This document shows positions 40,910 to 53,734 of a DNA stretch of 64,000 nucleotides, in pieces. The notes below the pieces were generated by a model. It was not told the DNA's origin and ran no database searches. It saw only the letters and a list, made by a program, of their open reading frames with translations. The stretch is from contig NC_086038.1 in the NCBI RefSeq assembly GCF_036323735.1, forward strand, positions 26,144,001 to 26,208,000, in the 5' to 3' direction. A program made the position numbers and the translations under genes. How positions within the stretch are numbered: position 1 is the first letter of the stretch; every line of letters starts with the position of its first letter. The DNA is from Rattus norvegicus. Taxonomy: Eukaryota > Chordata > Mammalia > Rodentia > Muridae.

Positions 40910-43045
40910 CTATATCTTGAAATCTACACTTCGTACAATTGAATCCCGCTCGGAAGTAAGAGAATTCGCTGAGAAAATGCAGGTCCATTCGTGAAAATTT
41001 TCCCTGGTAATATACAGAGAACTATGCCTGATACAAGTGAGTTCCCGTTGGAAGGAATAGAATACGCTAAGAAACAATAGCTCCATTTCTGAAAACTTTC
41101 CCACTCTATGTCTTGAATACTACACCTGATGCAAGGGAATCCCGCTTGGAACGAAGAGAATCCGATTAAAAAGTGCAGTTCCAATCACGAAAATTTCCCC
41201 TGCCTATATCTTGAAATCTACAGTTCCTACAAGTGAATCCCGTAGGAACGAAGAGAATTTGCTTAGAAAGTGCAGCTCCGTTTGCGAAAACCTTCCCTGC
41301 CTGTATAAAGAAAACTACGTCTGCTACAATAGATTCCCAGTGGAAACGAAGAGAATTCGCTTAGAAAGTGCAGTTCCAATCACAAAATGTCCCCCGCCTT
41401 TATCTTGAAATCTACGCTTTGTACAAGTAAATCCGCTTGAAAGGAAGAGAATTCGCTTAGAAACTGCAAATCCATTCGCGAAAATTTTCCCTGGGTATAT
41501 ATAGAGAACTATGCCTGATACAAGTGAGTCCGCCTTGGAACGTAGTGAATTCGCTTAGAAACAACAGCTCCATATCCGAAAAGTTTCCCACTCTATATCT
41601 TAGAAACTACGCTTCATGCAAGTGAGTCCCACTTGGAAGGAAGAGAATTCCCTTAAAAAGTGCAGTTCCAATCGCGAAAATTTCCGCTGCCTATATTATG
41701 AAATCTACGCTTCGTACAAGTGAGTCCCGCTTGGAACGAAGAGAATTCGCTTAGAAATTGCAGCTCCGTAAAGGAAAACTTTCCCTGGCTATATCATGAA
41801 AAATACGCCACTACAAGTGGTTCCCACGCTGAACGAAGGAATTCGCTTAGAAACTATACCTCCGTTCGTGAAAAATTTCCATGCCTGTATCAAAAACCCT
41901 ACGCCTGCTACAGTAGAGTCCGTCTTGGAAGGAAGAGAATTCTCTTAGAAACTGCAGCTACAATTGCGAAAATCTTCCCTGCCCATATCAACAAAACTAT
42001 GCCATAGAGTCCCACTTGGAATGAAGAGAATTCGCTTACAGACTGCAGCTCCAATTGTGAAAAACTGCCCAGAGTATATCTTGAAAACCATGCCTCGTAC
42101 AAGTGAGTCCCGCTTCGAACGAAGACAATACGCTTAGAAACAGCATCTCCATTCGTGAAAATTTTCCCTCGCTATATATAGAGGACTATGCCTGATACAA
42201 GTGAGTCCGCCTTGGAACGTAGTGAATTCGCTTAGAAACAACAGCTTCATATCCGAAAAGTTTCCCACTCTATATCTTAGAAACTACGCTTCATGCAAGT
42301 GAGTCCCACTTGGAAGGAAGAGAATTCCCTTAAAAGGTGCAGTTCCAATCGCGAAAATTTCCGCTGCCTATATTATGAAATCTACGCTTCGTACAAGTGA
42401 GTCCCGCTTGGAATGAAGAGAATTCGCTTAGAAATTACAGCTCCGTAAAGGAAAATTTTCCCTGGCTATATCATGAAAAATACGCCACTACAAGTGGTTC
42501 CCACTCGGAATGAAGAGAATTCGCTTAGAAACTATAGCTCCGTTCGTGAAAAATTTCGATGCCTGTATCAAAACTCCTACGCCTGCTACAGTACAGTCCG
42601 TCTTGGAAGGAAGAGAATTCTCTTAGGAACTGCAGCTACAATTGCGAAAAACTTCCCTGCCCATATCAACAAAACTATGCCACAGAGTCCCACTTGGAAT
42701 GAAGAGAATTCGCTTACAGACTGCAGCTCCAATTGTGAAAAACTGCCCAGAGTATATCTTGAAAACCATGCCTCGTACAAGTGAGTCCCGCTTCGAACGA
42801 AGACAATACGCTTAGAAACAGCATCTCCATTCGTGAAAATTTTCCCTCGCTATATATAGAGAACTATGCCTGATACAAGTGAGTCCGCTTTGGAACGTAG
42901 TGAATTCGCTTAGAAACAACAGCTCCATATCCGAAAAGTTTCCCACTCTATATCTTAAAAACTACGCCTCTTGCAAGTGAGTTCCACTTGGAAGGAAGAG
43001 AATTCGCTTAAAAAGTGCAGTTCCAATCGCGAAAATTTCCCCTGC
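40910..43045 (+). repeat. S unit 8, 22-mer
   Basis: 2136 bp. A single g is missing near 41383 (cacaaaatg for cacgaaaatg). The unit has the plain gtgagtcccac form, so the marked S run ends before it. Box-like sites: 41140-41156, 41725-41741, 42108-42124 and 42786-42802. Confidence 0.9.
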
Positions 43046-46000
43046 CTATATCTTGAAATCTACACTTCGTACAATTGAATCCCGCTCGGAAGTAAGAGAA
43101 TTCGCTGAGAAAATGCAGGTCCATTCGTGAAAATTTTCCCTGGTAATATACAGAGAACTATGCCTGATACAAGTGAGTTCCCGTTGGAAGGAATAGAATA
43201 CGCTAAGAAACAATAGCTCCATTTCTGAAAACTTTCCCACTCTATGTCTTGAATACTACACCTGATGCAAGGGAATCCCGCTTGGAACGAAGAGAATCCG
43301 ATTAAAAAGTGCAGTTCCAATCACGAAAATTTCCCCTGCCTATATCTTGAAGTCTACAGTTCCTACAAGTGAATCCCGTAGGAACGAAGAGAATTTGCTT
43401 AGAAAGTGCAGCTCCGTTTGCGAAAACCTTCCCTGCCTGTATAAAGAAAACTACGTCTGCTACAATAGATTCCCAGTGGAAACGAAGAGAATTCGCTTAG
43501 AAAGTGCAGTTCCAATCACGAAAATGTCCCCCGCCTTTATCTTGAAATCTACGCTTTGTACAAGTAAATCCGTTTGAAAGGAAGAGAATTCGCTTAGAAA
43601 CTGCAAATCCATTCGCGAAAATTTTCCCTGGGTATATATAGAGAACTATGCCTGATACAAGTGAGTCCGCCTTGGAACGTAGTGAATTCGCTTAGAAACA
43701 ACAGCTCCATATCCGAAAAGTTTCCCACTCTATATCTTAGAAACTACGCTTCATGCAAGTGAGTCCCACTTGGAAGGAAGAGAATTCCCTTAAAAAGTGC
43801 AGTTCCAATCGCGAAAATTTCCGCTGCCTATATTATGAAATCTACGCTTCGTACAAGTGAGTCCCGCTTGGAACGAAGAGAATTCGCTTAGAAATTGCAG
43901 CTCCGTAAAGGAAAACTTTCCCTGGCTATATCATGAAAAATACGCCACTACAAGTGGTTCCCACGCTGAACGAAGGAATTCGCTTAGAAACTATACCTCC
44001 GTTCGTGAAAAATTTCCATGCCTGTATCAAAAACCCTACGCCTGCTACAGTAGAGTCCGTCTTGGAAGGAAGAGAATTCTCTTAGAAACTGCAGCTACAA
44101 TTGCGAAAAACTTCCCTGCCCATATCAACAAAACTATGCCATAGAGTCCCACTTGGAATGAAGAGAATTCGCTTACAGACTGCAGCTCCAATTGTGAAAA
44201 ACTGCCCAGAGTATATCTTGAAAACCATGCCTCATACAAGTGAGTCCCGCTTCGAACGAAGACAATACGCTTAGAAACAGCATCTCCATTCGTGAAAATT
44301 TTCCCTCGCTATATATAGAGGACTATGCCTGATACAAGTGAGTCCGCCTTGGAACGTAGTGAATTCGCTTAGAAACAACAGCTTCATATCCGAAAAGTTT
44401 CCCACTCTATATCTTAGAAACTACGCTTCATGCAAGTGAGTCCCACTTGGAAGGAAGAGAATTCCCTTAAAAGGTGCAGTTCCAATCGCGAAAATTTCCG
44501 CTGCCTATATTATGAAATCTACGCTTCGTACAAGTGAGTCCCGCTTGGAATGAAGAGAATTCGCTTAGAAATTACAGCTCCGTAAAGGAAAATTTTCCCT
44601 GGCTATATCATGAAAAATACGCCACTACAAGTGGTTCCCACTCGGAATGAAGAGAATTCGCTTAGAAACTATAGCTCCGTTCGTGAAAAATTTCGATGCC
44701 TGTATCAAAACTCCTACGCCTGCTACAGTACAGTCCGTCTTGGAAGGAAGAGAATTCTCTTAGGAACTGCAGCTACAATTGCGAAAAACTTCCCTGCCCA
44801 TATCAACAAAACTATGCCACAGAGTCCCACTTGGAATGAAGAGAATTCGCTTACAGACTGCAGCTCCAATTGTGAAAAACTGCCCAGAGTATATCTTGAA
44901 AACCATGCCTCGTACAAGTGAGTCCCGCTTCGAACGAAGACAATACGCTTAGAAACAGCATCTCCATTCGTGAAAATTTTCCCTCGCTATATATAGAGAA
45001 CTATGCCTGATACAAGTGAGTCCGCCTTGGAACGTAGTGAATTCGCTTAGAAACAACAGCTTCATATCCGAAAAGTTTCCCACTCTATATCTTAGAAACT
45101 ACGCTTCATGCAAGTGAGTCCCACTTGGAAGGAAGAGAATTCCCTTAAAAGGTGCAGTTCCAATCGCGAAAATTTCCGCTGCCTATATTATGAAATCTAC
45201 GCTTCGTACAAGTGAGTCCCGCTTGGAACGAAGAGAATTCGCTTAGAAATTACAGCTCCGTAAAGGAAAACTTTCCCTGGCTATATCATGAAAAATACGC
45301 CACAACAAGTGGTTCCCACTCGGAATGAAGAGAATTCGCTTAGAAACTATAGCTCCGTTCGTGAAAAATTTCGATGCCTGTATCAAAACTCCTACGCCTG
45401 CTACAGTACAGTCCGTCTTGGAAGGAAGAGAATTCTCTTAGAAACTGCAGCTACAATTGCGAAAAACTTCCCTGCCCATATCAACAAAACTATGCCACAG
45501 AGTCCCACTTGGAATGAAGAGAATTCGCTTACAGACTGCAGCTCCAATTGTGAAAAACTGCCCAGAGTATATCTTGAAAACCATGCCTCGTACAAGTGAG
45601 TCCCGCTTCGAACGAAGACAATACGCTTAGAAACAGCATCTCCATTCGTGAAAATTTTCCCTCGCTATATATAGAGGACTATGCCTGATACAAGTGAGTC
45701 CGCCTTGGAACGTAGTGAATTCGCTTAGAAACAACAGCTTCATATCCGAAAAGTTTCCCACTCTATATCTTAGAAACTACGCTTCATGCAAGTGAGTCCC
45801 ACTTGGAAGGAAGAGAATTCCCTTAAAAGGTGCAGTTCCAATCGCGAAAATTTCCGCTGCCTATATTATGAAATCTACGCTTCGTACAAGTGAGTCCCGC
45901 TTGGAACGAAGAGAATTCACTTAGAAATTACAGCTCCGTAAAGGAAAACTTTCCCTGGCTATATCATGAAAAATACGCCACTACAAGTGGTTCCCACTCG

Positions 46001-46537
46001 GAATGAAGAGAATTCGCTTAGAAACTATAGCTCCGTTCGTGAAAAATTTCGATGCCTGTATCAAAACTCCTACGCCTGCTACAGTACAGTCCGTCTTGGA
46101 AGGAAGAGAATTCTCTTAGAAACTGCAGCTACAATTGCGAAAAACTTCCCTGCCCATAGCAACAAAACTATGCCACAGAGTCCCACTTGGAATGAAGAGA
46201 ATTCGCTTACAGACTGCAGCTCCAATTTTGAAAAACTGCCCAGAGTATATCTTGAAACCATGCCTCATACAAGTGAGTCCCGCTTCGAACGAAGACAATA
46301 CGCTTAGAAACAGCATCTCCATTCGTGAAATTTTTCCCTCGCTATATATAGAGAACTATGCCTGATACAAGTGAGTCCGCCTTGGAACGTAGTGAATTCG
46401 CTTAGAAACAACAGCTCCATATCCGAAAAGTTTCCCACTCTATATCTTAAAAACTACGCCTCTTGCAAGTGAGTCCCACTTGGAAGGAAGAGAATTCGCT
46501 TAAAAAGTGCAGTTCCAATCGCGAAAATTTCCCCTGC
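43046..46537 (+). repeat. Lengthened L unit at block B/C boundary (36 monomers)
   Basis: 3492 bp, an L unit with one extra seven-monomer module. The last module is the most diverged in the block: changes at 45919 (attcac), 46159 (catagcaac), 46228 (ccaattttg), a missing base near 46256 and gtgaaattttt near 46330. Earlier changes include gaagtctac near 43350 and cgtttgaaag near 43571. Box-like sites: 43276-43292, 43862-43878, 44245-44261, 44923-44939, 45217-45233, 45601-45617, 45895-45911 and 46278-46294. Confidence 0.88.
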
Positions 46538-49500
46538 CTATATCTTGAAATCTACACTTCGTACAATTGAATCCCGCTCGGAAGTAAGAGAATTCGCTGA
46601 GAAAATGCAGGACCATTCGCGAAAATTTTCCCTGGTAATATACAGAGAACTATGCCTGATACAAGTGAGTTCCCGTTGGAAGGAATAGAATACGCTAAGA
46701 AACAATAGCTCCATTTCTGAAAACTTTCCCACTCTATGTCTTGAATACTACACCTGATGCAAGGGAATCCCGCTTGGAACGAAGAGAATCCGATTAAAAA
46801 GTGCAGTTCCAATCACGAAAATTTCCCCTGCCTATATCTTGAAATCTACAGTTCCTACAAGTGAATCCCGTAGGAACGAAGAGAATTTGCTTAGAAAGTG
46901 CAGCTCCGTTTGCGAAAACCTTCCCTGCCTGTATAAAGAAAACTACGTCTGCTACAATAGATTCCCAGTGGAAACGAAGAGAATTCGCTTAGAAAGTGCA
47001 GTTCCAATCACGAAAATGTCCCCCGCCTTTATCTTGAAATCTACGCTTTGTACAAGTAAATCCGCTTGAAAGGAAGAGAATTCGCTTAGAAACTGCAAAT
47101 CCATTCGCGAAAACTTTCCCTGGTTATATACAGAGAACTATGCCTGATACAAGTGAGTCCCCCTTGGAAGGAATAGAATTCGCTTAGAAATAACAGCTCC
47201 ATTTCAGAAAACTTTCCAACTCTATATCTTGAAATCTACACTTCCTACAAGTGAATCCCGCTAGGAACGAAGAGAATTCGCTTAGAAAATGCAGCTCCAT
47301 TCCTGAAAACCTGCACTGCCTATATCTTGAAAAGTACGCCTGCTACAATAGAGTCGCGCTTGGAATGAAGAAAATTCACTTAAAAAGTGCAGTTCCAATC
47401 GCGAAAATTTCCCCTACGTATATCTTGAAATCTATGCTTCCTACAAGTGAATCCCGCTAGAACGAAGAGAATTTGCTTAGAAAGTGCAGCTCCATTTGCG
47501 AATACCTTCCCTGCCTATATAAAGAAAACTATGTCTGCTACAATAGATTCCCAGTTGAAACGAAGAGAATTCGTTTATAAACTGTAGCTCCATTCGCGAA
47601 AATTTTCCCTGCCTATATATAGCGCACTATGCTTGATACAAGTGAGTAAACCCTTGAAACGAAGAGAATTCGCTTAGAAACTATAGCTCCATTTCCGAAA
47701 ACTTTCCCACTCTATATCTTAAAAACTACGCTTGATGCAAGTGAGTCCCGCTTGGAACGAAGAGAATTCGCTTAAAAAGTGCAGTTCCAATCGCGAAAAT
47801 TTCCCCTTCCTATATCTTGAATTCTACGCTTTGTACAAGTGAATCCGCTTGGAAGGAAGAGAATTCGCTGAGAACCTGCAGCTCCATTCGCGAAAATTTT
47901 CCCTGCCTATATATAGAGCACTATGCCTTATACAAATGTGTAACCCATGAAACGAAGAGAATTTGCTTAGAAACTATAGCTCCATTTCCGAAAACTTTCA
48001 CACTCTATGTCTTGAAAACTACGCTTCATGCAAGTGAGTCCTGCTTGGAAAGAAGAGAAATCGCTTAAAAAGTGCAGTTCCAATCGCAATAATTTCCCCT
48101 GCGTATATCTGGAAATCTACGCTTTCTACAAATGAGTCCCGCTTGGAACGAAAAGAATTCGATTAAAAATAGCAGCTCCGTAAAGGAAAACTTTCCCTGG
48201 CTATATCATGAAAAATACGCCACTACAAGTGGTTCCCACGCGGAACGAAGGAATTCGCTTAGAAACTATACTTCCGTTCGTGAAAAATTTCCATGCCTGT
48301 ATCAAAAAACCTACGCCTGCTACAGTAGAGTCCGTCTTGGAAGGAAGAGAATTCTCTTAGAAACTGCAGCTACAATTGCGAAAAACTTCCCTGCCCATAT
48401 CAACAAAACTATGCCACAGAGTCCCACTTGGAATGAAGAGAATTCGCTTACAGACTGCAGCTCCAATTGTGAAAAACTGCCCAGAGTATATCTTGAAAAC
48501 CATGCCTCATACAAGTGAGTCCCGCTTCAAACGAAGACAATACGCTTAGAAACAGCATCTCCATTCGTGAAAATTTTCCCTCGCTATATATAGAGAACTA
48601 TGCCTGATACAAGTGAGTCCGCCTTGGAACGTAGTGAATTCGCTTAGAAACAACAGCTCCATATCCGAAAAGTTTCCCACTCTATATCTTAGAAACTACG
48701 CTTCATGCAAGTGAGTCCCACTTGGAAGGAAGAGAATTCCCTTAAAAAGTGCAGTTGCAATCGCGAAAATTTCTGCTGCCTATATTATGAAATCTACGCT
48801 TCGTACAAGTGAGTCCCGCTTGGAACGAAGAGAATTCGCTTAGAAATTGCAGCTCCGTAAAGGAAAACTTTCCCTGGCTATATCATGAAAAATACGCCAC
48901 TACAAGATGTTCCCACTCGGAATGAAGAGAATTCGCTTAGAAACTATAGCTCCGTTCGTGAAAAATTTCGATGCCTGTATCAAAACTCCTACGCCTGCTA
49001 CAGTACAGTCCGTCTTGGAAGGAAGAGAATTCTCTTAGAAACTGCAGCTACAATTGCGAAAAACTTCCCTGCCCATATCAACAAAACTATGCCACAGAAC
49101 CCCACTTGGAATGAAGAGAATTCGCTTACAGACTGCAGCTCCAATTGTGAAAAACTGCCCAGAGTATATCTTGAAATCCATGCCTCGTACAAGTGAGTCC
49201 CGCTTCGAACGAAGAGAATTTACTTAGAAACAGCATCTCCATTCGTGAAAATTTTCCCTCGCTATATATAGAGAACTATGCCTGATACAAGTGAGTCCGC
49301 CTTGGAACGTAGTGAATTCGCTTAGAAACAACAGCTCCATATCCGAAAAGTTTCCCACTCTATATCTTAGAAACTACGCTTCATGCAAGTGAGTCCCACT
49401 TGGAAGGAAGAGAATTCCCTTAAAAAGTGCAGTTCCAATCGCGAAAATTTCTGCTGCCTATATTATGAAATCTACGCTTCGTACAAGTGAGTCCCGCTTG

Positions 49501-50135
49501 GAACGAAGAGAATTCGCTTAGAAATTGCAGCTCCGTAAAGGAAAACTTTCCCTGGCTATATCATGAAAAATACGCCACTACAAGTGGTTCTCACTCGGAA
49601 TGAAGAGAATTCGCTTAGAAACTATAGCTCCGTTCGTGAAAAATTTCGATGCCTGTATCAAAACTCCTACGCCTGCTACAGTACAGTCCGTCGTGGAAGG
49701 AAGAGAATTCTCTTAGAAACTGCAGCTACAATTGCGAAAAACTTCCCTGCCCATATCAACAAAACTATGCCACAGAGTCCCACTTGGAATGAAGAGAATT
49801 CGCTTACAGACTGCAGCTCCAATTGTGAAAAACTGCCCAGAGTATATCTTGAAAACCATGCCTCATACAAGTGAGTCCCGCTTCGAACGAAGACAATTTA
49901 CTTAGAAACTGCATCTCCATTCGCGAAAATTTTCCCTGGGTATATATAGAGAACTATGCCTGATACAAGTGAGTCCGCTTTGGAACGTAGTGAATTCGCT
50001 TAGAAACAACAGCTCCATATCCGAAAAGTTTCCCACTCTATATCTTAAAAACTACGCCTCTTGCAAGTGAGTCCCACTTGGAAGGAAGAGAATTCGCTTA
50101 AAAAGTGCAGTTCCAATCGCGAAAATTTCCCCTGC
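46538..50135 (+). repeat. 37-mer unit 1 of block C
   Basis: 3598 bp. Monomer starts run 46585, 46683, 46781 and so on to 50085; the 91-bp monomers begin at 48344, 49022 and 49700. A base is missing near 47460 (gctagaacg). Box-like sites: 46768-46784, 47746-47762, 48137-48153, 48520-48536, 48814-48830, 49198-49214, 49492-49508 and 49876-49892, so boxes sit at monomers 3, 13, 17, 21, 24, 28, 31 and 35. Confidence 0.92.
48520..48536 (-). promoter_or_regulatory. CENP-B-box-like site, block C variant
   Basis: Minus strand CTTCGTTTGAAGCGGGA, 16 of 17 with T at position 8. It is the monomer-21 form in the first four units of block C (also 52119, 55717 and 59315). The change falls in a position the core leaves free. 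Confidence 0.7.
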
Positions 50136-53100
50136 CTATATCTTGAAATCTACACTTCGTACAATTGAATCCCGCTCGGAAGTAAGAGAATTCGCTGAGA
50201 AAATGCAGGTCCATTCGCGAAAATTTTCCCTGGTAATATACAGAGAACTATGCCTGATACAAGTGAGTTCCCGTTGGAAGGAATAGAATACGCTAAGAAA
50301 CAATAGCTCCATTTCTGAAAACTTTCCCACTCTATGTCTTGAATACTACACCTGATGCAAGGGAATCCCGCTTGGAACGAAGAGAATCCGATTAAAAAGT
50401 GCAGTTCCAATCACGGAAATTTCCCCTGCCTATATCTTGAAATCTACAGTTCCTACAAGTGAATCCCGTAGGAACGAAGAGAATTTGCTTAGAAAGTGCA
50501 GCTCCGTTTGCGAAAACCTTCCCTGCCTGTATAAAGAAAACTACGTCTGCAACAATAGATTCCCAGTGGAAACGAAGAGAATTCGCTTAGAAAGTGCAGT
50601 TCCAATCACGAAAATGTCCCCCGCCTTTATCTTGAAATCTACGCTTTGTACAAGTAAATCCGCTTGAAAGGAAGAGAATTCGCTTAGAAACTGCAAATCC
50701 ATTCGCGAAAATTTTCCCTGGTTATATACAGAGAACTATGCCTGATACAAGTGAGTCCCCCTTGGAAGGAATAGAATTCGCTTAGAAATAACAGCTCCAT
50801 TTCAGAAAACTTTCCAACTCTATATCTTGAAATCTACACTTCCTACAAGTGAATCCCGCTAGGAACGAAGAGAATTCGCTTAGAAAATGCAGCTCCATTC
50901 CTGAAAACCTGCACTGCCTATATCTTGAAAAGTACGCCTGCTACAATAGAGTCGCGCTTGGAATGAAGAAAATTCACTTAAAAAGTGCAGTTCCAATCGC
51001 GAAAATTTCCCCTACGTATATCTTGAAATCTATGCTTCCTACAAGTGAATCCCGCTAGGAACGAAGAGAATTTGCTTAGAAAGTGCAGCTCCATTTGCGA
51101 ATACCTTCCCTGCCTATATAAAGAAAACTATGTCTGCTACAATAGATTCCCAGTTGAAACGAAGAGAATTCGTTTATAAACTGTAGCTCCATTCGCGAAA
51201 ATTTTCCCTGCCTATATATAGCGCACTATGCTTGATACAAGTGAGTAAACCCTTGAAACGAAGAGAATTCGCTTAGAAACTATAGCTCCATTTCCGAAAA
51301 CTTTCCCACTCTATATCTTAAAAACTACGCTTGATGCAAGTGAGTCCCGCTTGGAACGAAGAGAATTCGCTTAAAAAGTGCAGTTCCAATCGCGAAAATT
51401 TCCCCTTCCTATATCTTGAATTCTACGCTTTGTACAAGTGAATCCGCTTGGAAGGAAGAGAATTCGCTGAGAACCTGCAGCTCCATTCGCGAAAATTTTC
51501 CCTGCCTATATATAGAGCACTATGCCTTATACAAATGTGTAACCCATGAAACGAAGAGAATTTGCTTAGAAACTATAGCTCCATTTCCGAAAACTTTCAC
51601 ACTCTATGTCTTGAAAACTACGCTTCATGCAAGTGAGTCCTGCTTGGAAAGAAGAGAAATCGCTTAAAAAGTGCAGTTCCAATCGCAATAATTTCCCCTG
51701 CGTATATCTGGAAATCTACGCTTTCTACAAATGAGTCCCGCTTGGAACGAAAAGAATTCGATTAAAAATAGCAGCTCCGTAAAGGAAAACTTTCCCTGGC
51801 TATATCATGAAAAATACGCCACTACAAGTGGTTCCCACGCGGAACGAAGGAATTCGCTTAGAAACTATACTTCCGTTCGTGAAAAATTTCCATGCCTGTA
51901 TCAAAAAACCTACGCCTGCTACAGTAGAGTCCGTCTTGGAAGGAAGAGAATTCTCTTAGAAACTGCAGCTACAATTGCGAAAAACTTCCCTGCCCATATC
52001 AACAAAACTATGCCACAGAGTCCCACTTGGAATGAAGAGAATTCGCTTACAGACTGCAGCTCCAATTGTGAAAAACTGCCCAGAGTATATCTTGAAAACC
52101 ATGCCTCATACAAGTGAGTCCCGCTTCAAACGAAGACAATACGCTTAGAAACAGCATCTCCATTCGTGAAAATTTTCCCTCGCTATATATAGAGAACTAT
52201 GCCTGATACAAGTGAGTCCGCCTTGGAACGTAGTGAATTCGCTTAGAAACAACAGCTCCATATCCGAAAAGTTTCCCACTCTATATCTTAGAAACTACGC
52301 TTCATGCAAGTGAGTCCCACTTGGAAGGAAGAGAATTCCCTTAAAAAGTGCAGTTGCAATCGCGAAAATTTCTGCTGCCTATATTATGAAATCTACGCTT
52401 CGTACAAGTGAGTCCCGCTTGGAACGAAGAGAATTCGCTTAGAAATTGCAGCTCCGTAAAGGAAAACTTTCCCTGGCTATATCATGAAAAATACGCCACT
52501 ACAAGATGTTCCCACTCGGAATGAAGAGAATTCGCTTAGAAACTATAGCTCCGTTCGTGAAAAATTTCGATGCCTGTATCAAAACTCCTACGCCTGCTAC
52601 AGTACAGTCCGTCTTGGAAGGAAGAGAATTCTCTTAGAAACTGCAGCTACAATTGCGAAAAACTTCCCTGCCCATATCAACAAAACTATGCCACAGAACC
52701 CCACTTGGAATGAAGAGAATTCGCTTACAGACTGCAGCTCCAATTGTGAAAAACTGCCCAGAGTATATCTTGAAATCCATGCCTCGTACAAGTGAGTCCC
52801 GCTTCGAACGAAGACAATTTACTTAGAAACAGCATCTCCATTCGTGAAAATTTTCCCTCGCTATATATAGAGAACTATGCCTGATACAAGTGAGTCCGCC
52901 TTGGAACGTAGTGAATTCGCTTAGAAACAACAGCTCCATATCCGAAAAGTTTCCCACTCTATATCTTAGAAACTACGCTTCATGCAAGTGAGTCCCACTT
53001 GGAAGGAAGAGAATTCCCTTAAAAAGTGCAGTTCCAATCGCGAAAATTTCTGCTGCCTATATTATGAAATCTACGCTTCGTACAAGTGAGTCCCGCTTGG

Positions 53101-53734
53101 AACGAAGAGAATTCGCTTAGAAATTGCAGCTCCGTAAAGGAAAACTTTCCCTGGCTATATCATGAAAAATACGCCACTACAAGTGGTTCCCACTCGGAAT
53201 GAAGAAAATTCGCTTAGAAACTATAGCTCCGTTCGTGAAAAATTTCGATGCCTGTATCAAAACTCCTACGCCTGCTACAGTACAGTCCGTCGTGGAAGGA
53301 AGAGAATTCTCTTAGAAACTGCAGCTACAATTGCGAAAAACTTCCCTGCCCATATCAACAAAACTATGCCACAGAGTCCCACTTGGAATGAAGAGAATTC
53401 GCTTACAGACTGCAGCTCCAATTGTGAAAAACTGCCCAGAGTATATCTTGAAAACCATGCCTCATACAAGTGAGTCCCGCTTCGAACGAAGACAATTTAC
53501 TTAGAAACTGCATCTCCATTCGCGAAAATTTTCCCTGGGTATATATAGAGAACTATGCCTGATACAAGTGAGTCCGCTTTGGAACGTAGTGAATTCGCTT
53601 AGAAACAACAGCTCCATATCCGAAAAGTTTCCCACTCTATATCTTAAAAACTACGCCTCTTGCAAGTGAGTCCCACTTGGAAGGAAGAGAATTCGCTTAA
53701 AAAGTGCAGTTCCAATCGCGAAAATTTCCCCTGC
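50136..53734 (+). repeat. 37-mer unit 2 of block C
   Basis: 3599 bp. First unit with the cacggaaattt and tctgcaacaatag header markers. Box-like sites: 50366-50382, 51345-51361, 51736-51752, 52119-52135, 52413-52429, 52797-52813, 53091-53107 and 53475-53491. Confidence 0.92.

Larger units (their letters stand above)
6924..46537 (+). repeat. Block B: S/L alternating array, 51-mer HOR of 4952 bp
   Basis: Sixteen units alternate strictly between a 22-monomer S form and a 29-monomer L form. Starts of successive S+L pairs are 4952 bp apart (for example 16151, 21103, 26055, 31007), with 1-bp deviations traceable to single-base deletions. Exceptions are an L lacking one seven-monomer module (14013-16150) and a final L with one extra module (43046-46537). 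In 37-mer coordinates S reads as monomers 1-6, 22-24, 18-28, 36-37. L adds one further seven-monomer module. Copies look nearly identical by eye. Confidence 0.9.

Noticed and set aside
6924..46537. Near-identity of S/L copies as an assembly artefact
   Set aside because: Private single-base changes and shared subtype markers distinguish the copies, so they are not a simple duplication error. Exact copy number still needs read-depth support.
47683..47705. TTTCCGAAA resembling the core of budding-yeast CDEIII
   Set aside because: It is short, lies in only some monomers, and no CDEI or AT-rich CDEII arrangement accompanies it. A 64-kb satellite does not fit a point centromere.
48132..48518. Longest open reading frames (up to 128 residues) as possible genes
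   Set aside because: They recur with every unit, on both strands and in overlapping frames, consist of satellite monomers, and have no recognisable domain. They are explained by the repeat.
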